From Nocardioides cavernaquae (GTDB lineage Bacteria; Actinomycetota; Actinomycetes; Propionibacteriales; Nocardioidaceae), in the NCBI RefSeq assembly GCF_003600895.1, contig NZ_QYRP01000002.1:310001-374000 (forward strand): a stretch of 64,000 nucleotides of DNA, read 5' to 3'. The translations under genes were made by a program, and so were the position numbers. The notes under the pieces were generated by a model that worked only from the letters and a program-made list of their open reading frames with translations, ran no database searches and was not told where the DNA came from. Below, piece by piece: positions 44,455 to 53,998 of the stretch. How positions within the stretch are numbered: position 1 is the stretch's first letter; every line of letters starts with the position of its first letter.

Positions 44455-46278
44455 TCAGCCGTTCAGGCGGGCCAGCTCGTCCTCGATCACCGACGGATCC
44501 AGCTTGGTGAACACCGGCGTCGGCTTGGCGACCGGCGTGCCGACCACGATCGGGGCGCGACCCCAGGCGCGGACGCCGGAGTAGTCGCCACTGATGATCG
44601 GGTAACCCGGGCCGCCGTCGAGGTCGTCGACCGCCGAGATCTCCGGCATGGGCTGGACATCGCCCGCGCCGCCGAAGACCGCGTCGATCGCGTTGGCGGA
44701 GAACGGCAGGAACGGCGAGAGCAGCAGGTTCAGGTCGACCACGCACTGCGACATCACGTGCAGGATCGTGGCCAGGCGCTCGCGCACTGCCTCGTCGTCC
44801 TGAGCCGCCTTGGCCAGCTTCCAGGGCTCGAGGTCGGAGACGTACTTGTTGACCTCGCCGACGACGCGCATCGCCTCACCGATCGCTGCCTTCTGGCGGT
44901 GGCGCTCGATCAGCTCACCGACGACGTCGAACGCGGCCTCGACCGAGGCGAGGACGGCAGCGTCCTCATCCGTCAGCACACCGGCCGCCGGCAGCTCACC
45001 GAAGTTCTTGTTGACCAGCGTCGCCGTGCGGTTGACCAGGTTGCCCCAGCCGGCGACGAGCTCGTCGTTGGTGCGGCGGACGAACTCGGCCCAGGTGAAG
45101 TCGCTGTCCTGGTTCTCCGGACCGGCCGACGCCACGAAGTAGCGGAACGCGTCGGGCTGGTAGCGCTCGAGCAGGTCGCGGACGTAGATGACGACCTTCT
45201 TGGACGAGGAGAACTTCTTGCCCTCCATCGTCAGGAACTCGGAGCTCACGACCTCGGTCGGCAGGTTGAGGACACCGAGCTCCTCGGGCTTGCCGCCCTT
45301 GGACCCCAGACCGGAGTAGGCCAGCAGCTCGGCCGGCCAGATCTGGCTGTGGAAGGTGATGTTGTCCTTGCCCATGAAGTAGTAGGACAGCGCCTCCGGG
45401 TCGTTCCACCACTGGCGCCACGCCTCGGCGTCGCCCGAGCGGCGGGCCCACTCGATCGAGGCCGAGAGGTAGCCCACGACCGCGTCGAACCAGACGTAGA
45501 GCTTCTTGGTCGGGTTGTCGCGCCAGCCGTCGAGCGGCACCGGGATGCCCCAGTCGATGTCGCGCGTCATCGCGCGCGGACGGATCTCCTTGAGGATGTT
45601 CTGGCTGAACTTGATGACGTTGGGGCGCCACAGGCCCGTCGCCGCGCGCTCGTCGAGCCAGGCGGTGAGCGCCTCGGACAGTGCCGGAAGGTCCAGGAAG
45701 AAGTGCTGCGTCTCGATGAACTCGGGCGTCTCGCCGTTGATCTTCGAGCGGGGGTTCTTCAGGTCGTGCGGGTCGAGCTGGTTGCCACAGTTGTCGCACT
45801 GGTCGCCGCGCGCGCCGTCGTACCCGCAGATCGGGCAGGTGCCCTCGATGTAGCGGTCGGGCAGCGTGCGGCCCGTGGACGGCGAGATCGCGCCGTACGT
45901 CGTCTGCTCGACGAAGTAACCGTTGTCGTAGACGCCGGTGAAGAGCTGCTGGACGACGGCGTAGTGGTTGCGCGTCGTCGTGCGGGTGTAGAGGTCGTAG
46001 GAGATGCCGAGCGCGGCGAGGTCCTCGGTGATCAGCGCGTGATTCTTGTCGGCGAGCTGCTGGGCGGTCATCCCGGCCTCGTCGGCGGCGATCAGGATGG
46101 GCGTGCCGTGCTCGTCGGAGCCAGAGACCATGAGGACGTCGTGGCCCGCCATGCGCATGTAGCGGCTGAAGACGTCGGAAGGTACGCCGAAGCCGGCAAC
46201 GTGGCCGATGTGGCGGGGACCGTTGGCATACGGCCAGGCGACGGCGCTCAGGACCTTGCGCGAGGGGGCATTGCTCAT
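44455..46278 (-). CDS. metG: Methionine--tRNA ligase
   Basis: 607 residues. Class I synthetase with HIGH at 23-26, a zinc knuckle in [18 protein letters not shown], and the KMSKS equivalent [10 protein letters not shown]-terminal anticodon-binding helices ([17 protein letters not shown]). It lacks the C-terminal tRNA-binding EMAP domain. TAGGAT is 7 nt before the ATG. Charges elongator and initiator tRNA-Met. Confidence 0.96.
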   Translation of the reverse strand: MSNAPSRKVLSAVAWPYANGPRHIGHVAGFGVPSDVFSRYMRMAGHDVLMVSGSDEHGTPILIAADEAGMTAQQLADKNHALITEDLAALGISYDLYTRTTTRNHYAVVQQLFTGVYDNGYFVEQTTYGAISPSTGRTLPDRYIEGTCPICGYDGARGDQCDNCGNQLDPHDLKNPRSKINGETPEFIETQHFFLDLPALSEALTAWLDERAATGLWRPNVIKFSQNILKEIRPRAMTRDIDWGIPVPLDGWRDNPTKKLYVWFDAVVGYLSASIEWARRSGDAEAWRQWWNDPEALSYYFMGKDNITFHSQIWPAELLAYSGLGSKGGKPEELGVLNLPTEVVSSEFLTMEGKKFSSSKKVVIYVRDLLERYQPDAFRYFVASAGPENQDSDFTWAEFVRRTNDELVAGWGNLVNRTATLVNKNFGELPAAGVLTDEDAAVLASVEAAFDVVGELIERHRQKAAIGEAMRVVGEVNKYVSDLEPWKLAKAAQDDEAVRERLATILHVMSQCVVDLNLLLSPFLPFSANAIDAVFGGAGDVQPMPEISAVDDLDGGPGYPIISGDYSGVRAWGRAPIVVGTPVAKPTPVFTKLDPSVIEDELARLNG

Positions 46279-46285
46279 GGCCCCG

Positions 46286-46291
46286 ATCCTA
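46286..46291 (-). promoter_or_regulatory. Leaderless -10 of metG
   Basis: TAGGAT on the minus strand, 7 nt before the ATG at 46278. Confidence 0.4.
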
Positions 46292-46339
46292 GTGACCGCC
46301 GGCGGGTCGCCCCGCCACCGCCGACCGGGCCGGGATCCC

Positions 46340-46996
46340 TCAGCTGAAGTCGAGGCCCCCGGTGCGGCTCCGCTTCAGCTCGAAGAAGTGCGGGTACGCC
46401 GCCAGCGCGACCGCCGCGTCCCACAGCGCCCCCGCCTGCTCCCCGCGCGGGATCGCCGTCAGCACGGGCCCGAAGAAGGCGGTGCCGTTGACCGCGATGG
46501 TCGGGGTGCCGACGTCCTCGCCGACCTGGTCCATGCCCTCGTGATGGGAGGTGGCGACTGCGTCGTCCCACGAGGAGTCGTCCACCGCGTCGATCAGCTC
46601 GGCGTCGGCGCCGACCTCGGCGAGCGCCTCGACGACGAGGGCCCGGCCCGCGTCCGGCTCGTCGTGGAGCTTGCGTCCGCCGAGGTGGATCCGTGCCGCC
46701 AGCGCCTCGTAGAGCGGCAACAGGATCTCGTCACCGTGGAACTTGCGGGCAGCGACGAGGACCCGGACGGGTCCCCAGGCGGGGGCGAGGATCCGGCGGT
46801 ACTCCTCAGAGATCTCCTTGTCCTGGTTGAGGTAGGCGAGGCTCATCACGTGCCAGCGGACCTCGATGTCGCGCACCTTCTCGACCTCGAGGATCCACCG
46901 CGAGGTGATCCACGCGAACGGGCACAGCGGGTCGAACCAGAAGTCGGCGGTGTGACGGGTGGGCACAACGGTGGTCCCGAGAAGTCGATCAGTCAT
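46340..46996 (-). CDS. DsbA-family protein related to mycothiol-dependent nitroreductase Rv2466c
   Basis: 218 residues from the ATG at 46996. [20 protein letters not shown] is the thioredoxin-like active site: Cys 25-Pro-Phe-Ala, so the second Cys of the M. tuberculosis CPWC motif is replaced. [20 protein letters not shown] carries the cis-Pro. Rv2466c reduces nitro compounds and uses mycothiol; a monothiol form could still work with mycothiol. No signal peptide, so it is cytoplasmic. The upstream frame to 47446 is antisense to GPP34. Confidence 0.87.
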   Translation of the reverse strand: MTDRLLGTTVVPTRHTADFWFDPLCPFAWITSRWILEVEKVRDIEVRWHVMSLAYLNQDKEISEEYRRILAPAWGPVRVLVAARKFHGDEILLPLYEALAARIHLGGRKLHDEPDAGRALVVEALAEVGADAELIDAVDDSSWDDAVATSHHEGMDQVGEDVGTPTIAVNGTAFFGPVLTAIPRGEQAGALWDAAVALAAYPHFFELKRSRTGGLDFS

Positions 46997-47053
46997 GTGG
47001 ACATTCAACGTCGAGGACCCAGGAACATTCCCCGATCCGGTGATCTCGCGACG

Positions 47054-47059
47054 TAATCT
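47054..47059 (+). promoter_or_regulatory. Leaderless -10 of the GPP34 gene
   Basis: TAATCT, 6 nt before the ATG at 47066. Confidence 0.4.
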
Positions 47060-47065
47060 CGGGGC

Positions 47066-47749
47066 ATGACCGGACTGATCGCCGAAGACGTGCTGCTCCT
47101 GCTGCTCGATGACGAGTCCGGCAAGCTCACCGAGCGCACCCATCTCGATGCCGCCCTGGGCGGTGCCCTGCTCACCGACCTGGCGCTTCGTGAGGCCGTC
47201 GAGCTGCCCCCGAAGACCAGGTTCTGGAAGTCCCCGCGCGTCGTCGCCGTGCCGGGGGCTGTGCTGGACGACCCCCTGCTGGCGAGCTCGCTGGACTTGA
47301 TCGCTGCCCGCCCGCGCACCGCACAGGACCTGGTGAAGCGGCTCGGCAAGGCTGGCCGGAGCGACCTGTTCGCTCTCCTCGTGGACCAGGGCAGGGTCGG
47401 CATCGAGCGCGGATCGGTCTTCGGCGTCTTCCCGACGACGCGCCATCCTGCCGATGACACGGCCTACGAGGACGATCTCCGGACCGAGGTCACGGCAGCG
47501 CTGGTGGAGGGGCAGTCACCCACCGAGCGCACGGCGGCCGTGATCAGCGTGCTGGCCGCCATCGACCGCGCCCACAAGGTCGTCGACCGTCACGGCCTGT
47601 CGCGTCGGGACGTGAAGCGGCGGGCGAAGGAGATCGCCGACGGCGACTGGGCGGCCAAGGCAGTGCGTGACGCCGTCCGCGCGGCACAGGCCGCGACCTC
47701 GGCCGCGGCTTCCGGCGGGAGCGACGGCGGCGGTGACGGCGGCAGCTGA
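47066..47749 (+). CDS. GPP34 (GOLPH3-like) family phosphoprotein
   Basis: 227 residues. [39 protein letters not shown] and [13 protein letters not shown] fit the GPP34 fold, whose eukaryotic members bind phosphoinositides on Golgi membranes. Bacterial members are common in actinobacteria and uncharacterised. Ends with an Ala/Gly/Ser-rich tail. Convergent with the amidase gene, with only 4 bp between the stops. Confidence 0.85.
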   Translation: MTGLIAEDVLLLLLDDESGKLTERTHLDAALGGALLTDLALREAVELPPKTRFWKSPRVVAVPGAVLDDPLLASSLDLIAARPRTAQDLVKRLGKAGRSDLFALLVDQGRVGIERGSVFGVFPTTRHPADDTAYEDDLRTEVTAALVEGQSPTERTAAVISVLAAIDRAHKVVDRHGLSRRDVKRRAKEIADGDWAAKAVRDAVRAAQAATSAAASGGSDGGGDGGS

Positions 47750-47753
47750 GCGG

Positions 47754-49016
47754 TCAGAAGGCGTCTGCGCGGAGCTGCGCACGCCGCCGGATCTCGGGCA
47801 GCCTGGCGTAGAGGTAGCCGCCCGGACAGGCCGTCTGGTTGGTGTCACGGTGCCCGTCGATGACCGGTAGCCGCACGACCCGGCCCGCGGCGAAACGGTC
47901 GCTGCCCTCGCTGGTCGCGTAGGTGTAGCTGGCCGGGCGACGACGGTGGATCTCCAGCTTCCAGGTGATCAGCCTGATCACCGAGGTCACGGCGTAGGTC
48001 GTCGGGCGCGCGGTCTCGTGGTTGCCGATGACCGCCACCCCCACCGACCGGTTGTTGAAACCGAGCGTGTGCGCGCCGCGGACCGGATGCTTGATGCCAC
48101 CCGCGCGGCCCTGCCAGATCCGGCCGAAGCGGTCGACCAGGAAGTTGTAGCCGATGTCGGCCCAGCCCAGCGTCCGGGTGTGATAGCTGTACATCCCGCG
48201 GATGATCCCGGGGACCGCCGCCCGCGTGTAGCTGTTGGCCGAGGCCGTGTGGTGCAGGTGAGCCTGGACCAGGGTGTCGCTGTAGTACGGGATGTCGTTG
48301 CGCCAGGTCTCGTTGGCGCCCCAGATCTTCCGGCCGTAGATCGTCGGCCGCGGCGCGTAGTGCGAGGGCGGGTTGAACGGCGGCGGCGAGGTCAACGGGT
48401 ACGCCGCGGCGGCGGGCGCGGTGGTCGTCGAGGCAGAGGTGCTGGCGGCCACCGGACTCGGTGTCGTGGTCGGGTCGGCGACGTAGGCCGCCAGGGCGAT
48501 GCCCTCGCCTCGGACTTGCTCCGCCGGACCGTCGGGGTCGATCAGCACGAGCTCGAGGTCGCGGGGCACCGGACCGCGAGTGCGCACGCGGATCGCATCG
48601 GAGGGGCCCGCCCAGAGCAGGTCGCTGCCCTTCGTCCCGTTGCCCTCTCCCGCCTCGAGGTCCTCGAGCGGCTCGAGCGGCTGCCACGCCGACCAGCGGC
48701 CGGCGTGCCGGATCCGCACGTCTGTCCGCGGGACCCGCGGGCCGCGCCAGACCACCGCCACCTGGGAGAACCGCTCCACCTGCATGGTGCGGGTGGAGGA
48801 GCCTCCGTCTGCACCGCGGGTGAGGCGACCGGCGAGGGGCACCGAGACCGACCGGACCGAGGGAACCTGGCGCATGCCGGGCTTCCCCGGTCCGTCCCCG
48901 GAGAGGACTCCTCGCTCCCCGGGCCTGCCCGGGTCGACCAGGAAAACGGCACAGAGCGCACCGATGAGGACGAACAGGGCAGTCGCGACGATGGCTCCGA
49001 GAAGTTGCTTGCGCAC
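47754..49016 (-). CDS. Secreted peptidoglycan-recognition (PGRP)-type N-acetylmuramoyl-L-alanine amidase
   Basis: 420 residues. N-terminal hydrophobic signal or anchor (LLGAIVATALFVLIGALCAV), a linker domain, a Pro/Thr/Ala hinge near 210-235, then an Amidase_2/PGRP domain. Zinc ligands are the His in LVQAHLHHTASAN and the His and Cys in DGHRDTNQTACPGG, with Tyr and Trp of the fold in GYNFLVDRFGRIWQGRAGG. Cleaves the peptide from muramic acid in the wall. GTG start. Confidence 0.92.
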   Translation of the reverse strand: MRKQLLGAIVATALFVLIGALCAVFLVDPGRPGERGVLSGDGPGKPGMRQVPSVRSVSVPLAGRLTRGADGGSSTRTMQVERFSQVAVVWRGPRVPRTDVRIRHAGRWSAWQPLEPLEDLEAGEGNGTKGSDLLWAGPSDAIRVRTRGPVPRDLELVLIDPDGPAEQVRGEGIALAAYVADPTTTPSPVAASTSASTTTAPAAAAYPLTSPPPFNPPSHYAPRPTIYGRKIWGANETWRNDIPYYSDTLVQAHLHHTASANSYTRAAVPGIIRGMYSYHTRTLGWADIGYNFLVDRFGRIWQGRAGGIKHPVRGAHTLGFNNRSVGVAVIGNHETARPTTYAVTSVIRLITWKLEIHRRRPASYTYATSEGSDRFAAGRVVRLPVIDGHRDTNQTACPGGYLYARLPEIRRRAQLRADAF

Positions 49017-49100
49017 CTCACCATGTTGCGCGCCCCGATGCCTCGAATCGGCCTGATTCTCCGCGTGCCGCGAATCAGTGGCGGAATCTCGCCGGGTTGC

Positions 49101-50459
49101 TCAGGTGAGCTGGGTGAGCGCGAGACCGAGCAGGGCGCAGACGCCGAGCACCCGCAGGACCGACCACTTCAGGGCGAAGACCAGAGCCAGGGCGACGGCT
49201 GCGATCACACCGGCGCGCCAGTCGAAGGCCGACCAGACCGGTGCGAGCACCCGGGCCGGACCCCAGGTGAGGGTCTGCGTGGAGGTGAAGAGCGTGTGCA
49301 GGGCGAAGTAGACGGCGAGGTTGGCGATGACGCCGACCACCGCGGACGTGATGCCGGTGAGTGCCGCGGAGAGGGAGGCGTTGCCGCGCAACCGCTCGAC
49401 GTACGGAGCGCCGAGGAAGATGAAGCCGAAGCAGGGCACGAAGGTCACCCAGGTCGTGAGCAGCGACGCGAGGACGGCCGCGGTGACCGGGTGCAGCGAG
49501 CCGGGGTTGTTGTAGGCGCCGAGGAACGCGACGAACTGGACCACCATGATCAGCGGCCCGGGCGTGGTCTCGGCGAGGGCCAGCCCTTTCACCATGTCCG
49601 CGCCGGAGAGCCAGTGGTAGGACTCCACGGCCCGCTGCGCCACGAAGGCGAGCACCGCGTAGGCACCACCGAAGGTCACGAGCGCGGTGCCGGCGAAGAA
49701 GATGCCCTCCTCGGCGTAAACGCTGTGGCGGCCGGCCACGATGATCGCGAAGGCGACCGGCGCAAGCCAGAGGGCGGTGCCGCCGACCAGGATCGCGAGG
49801 TTGCGCCGCCACGACGGGCGGGCGTGGTGCAGCGCGTCGTCGGAGATCAACGGCTGTGGACCGTCGGACTCCTTGCCGTGGGAGCCGGAGACCATCAGCT
49901 CCGGGAGCCGGCGGTGGGCCAGCCAGCCGACCAGACCCGCGCCGAGCACGACGACCGGGAACGGCACCGCGAAGACCGCCAGGGCAACGAACGCGACGAC
50001 GGCGATCCCGATCAGGAACCGGTTGTTGAGCGCACGCCCGCCGACGCGGAGCACGGCTTGCAGCACGATCGCGAGCACCGCTGGCGCGAGGCCGGCGAAG
50101 AGGCCGGCCACGAGCGCGGCGTCGCCGTGCACGGCGTACACCCAGGAGAGGGCCAGCAGGGCGATGACGCCCGGCAGCACGAACAGCACACCGGCGATCA
50201 GCCCGCCGAGCCAGCCGTTGAGCAGCCACCCGGTGTAGATCGCCAGCTGCTGCGCCTCGGGACCGGGCAGCAGCATGCAGTAGGACAGCGCGTGAAGGAA
50301 CCGCTTCTCCCCCAGCCAGCGCCGCTCGTCGACCAGCGTCCGCTGCATCACCGCGATCTGACCGGCGGGTCCACCGAAGGTCTGGAGCGAGACCAGGAAC
50401 CAGGCCCAGGTGGCGGTCCGGAGCGGTACGACGTGGCGGTCGCTGCGCGCAGTGGTCAC
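49101..50459 (-). CDS. chrA: Chromate transporter ChrA family protein
   Basis: 452-residue full-length two-domain ChrA with about twelve membrane segments. QTFGGPAGQIAVMQRTLVDE with MLLPGPEAQQLAIYTGWLLNG in the first half, and ALVTFGGAYAVLAFVAQRAV with ALAETTPGPLIMVVQFVAFLG in the second, are the paired family motifs. Exports chromate or other oxyanions. Divergent from pepN. The stretch EGIFFAGTAL links the halves. Confidence 0.92.
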   Translation of the reverse strand: MTTARSDRHVVPLRTATWAWFLVSLQTFGGPAGQIAVMQRTLVDERRWLGEKRFLHALSYCMLLPGPEAQQLAIYTGWLLNGWLGGLIAGVLFVLPGVIALLALSWVYAVHGDAALVAGLFAGLAPAVLAIVLQAVLRVGGRALNNRFLIGIAVVAFVALAVFAVPFPVVVLGAGLVGWLAHRRLPELMVSGSHGKESDGPQPLISDDALHHARPSWRRNLAILVGGTALWLAPVAFAIIVAGRHSVYAEEGIFFAGTALVTFGGAYAVLAFVAQRAVESYHWLSGADMVKGLALAETTPGPLIMVVQFVAFLGAYNNPGSLHPVTAAVLASLLTTWVTFVPCFGFIFLGAPYVERLRGNASLSAALTGITSAVVGVIANLAVYFALHTLFTSTQTLTWGPARVLAPVWSAFDWRAGVIAAVALALVFALKWSVLRVLGVCALLGLALTQLT

Positions 50460-50521
50460 GCTTCAGTATCGACTGGTGCCCGTGCTGGGGATCGTCGGGG
50501 GCAGGTGATTGGATGGCGCAC

Positions 50522-53086
50522 ATGCCCGGAACCAACCTCACTCGCGGAGAGGCGCAGACCCGCGCAGCCCTCCTCGACGTCGCGTCCTATCTCATCGAGC
50601 TCGACCTCACCCCCCGGACCGATGGCCCCTCGGAGACGAGCTTCGCCAGCCGGACCACGGTGACGTTCACGTCCTCGCAGCCCGGGGCGGCGACCTTCGT
50701 GGACCTGGTCGGTGCGACGACCATCCACGAGATCACGCTCAATGGCCGGTCGATCGACCCCGCCACGGCGTACTCCGACAGCCGGATCGCGCTGGACGAC
50801 CTCGCCGCGGAGAACGAGCTCGTCGTCTCCGCCGACCTGACCTACAGCCGGTCGGGCGAAGGCCTGCACCGGTTCGTCGACCCGGTCGACAACCGCGTCT
50901 ACCTCTACACACAGTTCGAGGTGCCGGACGCCCGCCGCGTCTACGCGACGTTCGAGCAGCCGGACCTGAAGTCGGTCTTCACCTTCCACGTGACCGCCCC
51001 CGCGGACTGGAAGGTCGTGTCCAACTCCCCCACGCCAGCGCCGGAGTCGCTGGGCGAGGGGCGTGCGGTGTGGAGGTTCGCGCCGACGCAGCGGATGTCG
51101 ACGTACATCACGGCGCTCGTCGCCGGTGAGTACCACGAGGTCCAGGACGTGTACGCCGGGGCGCACGGCGACATCCCGCTGGGCGTCTTCGCGCGGCAGT
51201 CGCTGGTGGAGCACCTCGACTCCGAGGAGATCCTGAAGATCACGAAGCAGGGCTTCGCGTTCTTCGAGGAGGCCTTCGACTTCCCCTACCCGTTCGGCAA
51301 GTACGACCAGCTCTTCGTGCCCGAATACAACATGGGTGCGATGGAGAACGCGGGCTGCGTGACGTTCCGCGACGAGTACCTCCCCCGCTCGCGCCAGACC
51401 CGGGCCTTCTACGAGCAGCGCGCCAACACGATCCTGCACGAGATGGCGCACATGTGGTTCGGCGACCTCGTCACGATGACGTGGTGGGACGACCTGTGGC
51501 TCAACGAGTCGTTCGCCGAGTGGGCGGCGCACCACGCCTCTGCCCAGGCCACCGAGTTCACCGACGCCTGGACGGGCTTCACCAACGCCCGCAAGAACTG
51601 GGCCTACCGCCAGGACCAGCTGCCCTCGACGCATCCGATCGCTGCGGACAACTTCGACCTCGAGGCCGTCGAGCAGAACTTCGACGGCATCACCTACGCC
51701 AAGGGCGCCTCGACCCTCAAGCAGCTCGTCGCCTGGGTCGGCGAGGAGCCGTTCCTGGCCGGCCTGCGCGCCTACTTCAAGAAGCACGCGTTCGCGAACT
51801 CCGAGTTCACCGACCTGCTGAGCGCGCTCGAGACGGCGTCCGGGCGCGAGCTCGACTCGTGGGCCGCCGAGTGGCTGCAGACCTCGGGCGTCAACACGCT
51901 CGCTGCGTCGTTCGAGGTCGGCGACGACGGTGCGTTCACGAGCTTCGCGGTCGAGCAGACCGCTCATGCGGACTTCCCGACGTTGCGTCGCCACCGCATC
52001 GCGATCGGCCTCTACGACCTCGTGGAGGGTCGCCTGGTCAGCCGCACCTCGATCGAGACCGACATCGCCGGCGCCTCGACCTCCGTCGACGCTCTGGTCG
52101 GCCAGCAGCAGCCCGACCTCGTGCTGCTCAACGACGGCGACCTGACCTACGCCAAGATCCGCCTCGACCCGCGGTCACTGGCGACCCTGGTCGCGAGCAT
52201 CGACAAGCTCGACGACTCGCTCGCCCGGGCCCTGTGCTGGGGTGCCGCGTGGGACATGACCCGCGACGCCGAGATGCGGGCCTCCGACTTCGTCGCGCTG
52301 GTGCTCCAGGGCGTCGGCACCGAGAGTGACATCACCGCCGTCGGCGCACTGCTCGGCTACGCGTCGAGCGCCGGCAGCATCTACACCGCGCCTGCCAACC
52401 GTGCGGCCGTCAAGGCGTCCTGGGAGGCAGGGCTCCGCGCGCTCGTCGAGGCCGCCGAGCCGGGCAGCGACCACCAGTTGGCGCTGGTGCGCTCCTACGC
52501 TGCGGCTGCCCGCAGCGACGACGGCGCGGCATACGTCCGGGGTCTGTACGACGGCAGCGTGGTGCTCGACGGCCTCGACGTCTCGCAGGACCTCCGCTGG
52601 ACGTTGCTGAACAGCCTGGCAGCGGGCGGTCGCGCGGACCACGCCGCCATCGACGCCGAGCTCGAGCGCGACGCCACGATCTCCGGCAAGGAGGCAGCCG
52701 CCGGAGCGCGCGCCGCGATCCCGACCCCGGAGGCCAAGGAGGCGGCGTGGCAGCTCGGTGTGGTCGCCGATGACACCCCCAACGAGACCGCGCGCCGGAT
52801 CTGCCTGAACTTCCAGCAGAGCGGCCAGGACGAGGTGCTCGCACCCTACGTCGACCGCTACCTCGAGGTGGCCGAGACGATCCTGGACACCCGCACCGTC
52901 TGGCTGGCCCGGCTCGCGCTGGAGTTCACCTTCCCCCGTGCGAACCCGACTGCCGAGACCCTCGCGAAGGTCGACGCCTGGCTGGAGACGACGAAGGCCA
53001 ATCCGGCCGGACTGCGCTACGTGCGGGAGGGGCGCGCCGACCTGGCCCGCTCGCTGGCCGCCCAGGAGCGCGACGCCCAGGCCTGA
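50522..53086 (+). CDS. pepN: Aminopeptidase N (M1 zinc metallopeptidase)
   Basis: 854 residues from the ATG at 50522, giving the common actinobacterial start MPGTNLTRGEAQ with TTGGAT 7 nt upstream; an ATG 9 nt earlier is possible. The M1 exopeptidase signature GAMEN is near 272 and the zinc motif HEMAHMWFGD near 306, with the third ligand Glu in NESFAEW. A C-terminal ERAP1-like helical domain follows. Broad-specificity removal of N-terminal residues in the cytoplasm. Confidence 0.96.
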   Translation: MPGTNLTRGEAQTRAALLDVASYLIELDLTPRTDGPSETSFASRTTVTFTSSQPGAATFVDLVGATTIHEITLNGRSIDPATAYSDSRIALDDLAAENELVVSADLTYSRSGEGLHRFVDPVDNRVYLYTQFEVPDARRVYATFEQPDLKSVFTFHVTAPADWKVVSNSPTPAPESLGEGRAVWRFAPTQRMSTYITALVAGEYHEVQDVYAGAHGDIPLGVFARQSLVEHLDSEEILKITKQGFAFFEEAFDFPYPFGKYDQLFVPEYNMGAMENAGCVTFRDEYLPRSRQTRAFYEQRANTILHEMAHMWFGDLVTMTWWDDLWLNESFAEWAAHHASAQATEFTDAWTGFTNARKNWAYRQDQLPSTHPIAADNFDLEAVEQNFDGITYAKGASTLKQLVAWVGEEPFLAGLRAYFKKHAFANSEFTDLLSALETASGRELDSWAAEWLQTSGVNTLAASFEVGDDGAFTSFAVEQTAHADFPTLRRHRIAIGLYDLVEGRLVSRTSIETDIAGASTSVDALVGQQQPDLVLLNDGDLTYAKIRLDPRSLATLVASIDKLDDSLARALCWGAAWDMTRDAEMRASDFVALVLQGVGTESDITAVGALLGYASSAGSIYTAPANRAAVKASWEAGLRALVEAAEPGSDHQLALVRSYAAAARSDDGAAYVRGLYDGSVVLDGLDVSQDLRWTLLNSLAAGGRADHAAIDAELERDATISGKEAAAGARAAIPTPEAKEAAWQLGVVADDTPNETARRICLNFQQSGQDEVLAPYVDRYLEVAETILDTRTVWLARLALEFTFPRANPTAETLAKVDAWLETTKANPAGLRYVREGRADLARSLAAQERDAQA

Positions 53087-53095
53087 CCCCGCCAC

Positions 53096-53127
53096 GCCCG
53101 TTTCACCGGCCAGCCGGTGAAACGGGC
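53096..53127. terminator. Perfect hairpin downstream of pepN
   Basis: GCCCGTTTCACCGGC (53096-53110) and GCCGGTGAAACGGGC (53113-53127), 15 bp, separated by two bases. It begins 9 nt after the pepN stop. There is no U-tract, so call it a probable terminator. Confidence 0.7.
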
Positions 53128-53197
53128 ACTTGTGGTGGCGTGCACCGCACAACAGGTGCCCGACTCGCGCGCGAAGTCCGCACCACACGACCATCCA

Positions 53198-53246
53198 GTA
53201 CGACGAAGGCTCGGCCCCCAGAGTGGGGACCGAGCCTTCGTCGTAC
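53198..53246. terminator. Long perfect hairpin before the DUF5130 gene's 3' end
   Basis: Arms of 17 bp starting GTACGACGAAGGCTCGG (53198-53214) pair perfectly with 53230-53246. An inner CCCCA/TGGGG adds to the stem. It lies 15 nt past the DUF5130 stop on the minus strand and about 110 nt past pepN, between convergent genes, consistent with a bidirectional terminator. Confidence 0.75.
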
Positions 53247-53261
53247 GTGTGATGGGTGGCG

Positions 53262-53624
53262 TCAGCTGGCGCGGCTCGCGAGGTTGCCGATGCCGCGGGT
53301 CAGGCCACCGGCGAGGTCACCCTCGGCGAAGTCGACCTGCATCTCCAGCGCGGTGAGCTGGACCTGCTCGTCGGAGAGGCGCTCGCGCACCCAACCACCG
53401 GTGACGATCTCGAGCGCCCGCTTGTCCGGGTCGACCATGACCACGAGCGAGCGCGTCGGCGCGACCAGCGAGTTGTGCAGCTGGGTCGCGAAGGCGCGGG
53501 TGTCGGCACCGTCCGACGGGCCGACGTACACGGTGATCTCCATCCGCGAGAGCAGCTCCGCCTCGCGGATCGCCGCGCCGATGCTCAGTCGCTGCTGGCG
53601 ACTGAAGTGGTCACCAGCGAGCAC
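53262..53624 (-). CDS. DUF5130 (TPM-like) protein
   Basis: 120 residues if started at the GTG at 53624, inside the 3' end of the upstream gene (14-bp overlap). RLSIGAAIREAELLSRMEIT, VYVGPSDGADTRAFATQL, RSLVVMVDPDKRALEIVTGG and VQLTALEMQVDFAEGDLAGG fit DUF5130, distantly like TPM domains. No membrane segment here, but the coupled upstream gene provides one. Function unknown. Confidence 0.77.
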   Translation of the reverse strand: MLAGDHFSRQQRLSIGAAIREAELLSRMEITVYVGPSDGADTRAFATQLHNSLVAPTRSLVVMVDPDKRALEIVTGGWVRERLSDEQVQLTALEMQVDFAEGDLAGGLTRGIGNLASRAS

Positions 53625-53883
53625 TGGCGCCGCCCGCCTTGGAGTCGTCGCCGTCGGGGCCGGCCAGCTCGTCGCCGGACTTGCGCGGTCCACCGAACCA
53701 CTCGTGGTCGGGGCCCGATGCCGCACCGGCAGCACCCTTGGCGAGACGCGGGAGAACCACCAGGACGGTGATCGCGGCGAACAGCAGCGCCGGGTAACCG
53801 ACGTAGACGAGCAGCGCCTTGAGCACGTCGACGCTCGCCGGGTCACTCCAGCCCTCGGGGACAGTCAGCGGAAGAATGTTCAC
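53611..53883 (-). CDS. Small single-pass membrane protein paired with DUF5130
   Basis: 90 residues from the GTG at 53883 (TATGCT at 53891-53896, 7 nt upstream). One membrane segment, ALLVYVGYPALLFAAITVLV. The cytoplasmic tail PDHEWFGGPRKSGDELAGP and its Gly/Asp-rich end follow. Overlaps the DUF5130 gene by 14 bp. The ATG at 53895 is an alternative start. Confidence 0.7.
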   Translation of the reverse strand: MNILPLTVPEGWSDPASVDVLKALLVYVGYPALLFAAITVLVVLPRLAKGAAGAASGPDHEWFGGPRKSGDELAGPDGDDSKAGGASARW

Positions 53884-53890
53884 GGGAGGA

Positions 53891-53896
53891 AGCATA
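53891..53896 (-). promoter_or_regulatory. Leaderless -10 of the DUF5130 pair
   Basis: TATGCT on the minus strand, 7 nt before the GTG at 53883. Confidence 0.4.
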
Positions 53897-53985
53897 TCGG
53901 GGCAGGGCGGATCGGGACGACTCACGTCCGTACCGCCCGGTAGCGCCTGACGGCGCCTGACGGAGCCACTTCACTCCGCTCCCCG

Positions 53986-53991
53986 TAGCCT
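53986..53991 (+). promoter_or_regulatory. Leaderless -10 of mscS
   Basis: TAGCCT, 7 nt before the ATG at 53999. Confidence 0.4.
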
Positions 53992-53998
53992 TGCGCCC

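Noticed and set aside
47946..50663. A 905-codon open frame on the plus strand
   Set aside because: Antisense to the PGRP amidase and chromate transporter, with no recognisable domain; those two have clear catalytic or family motifs.
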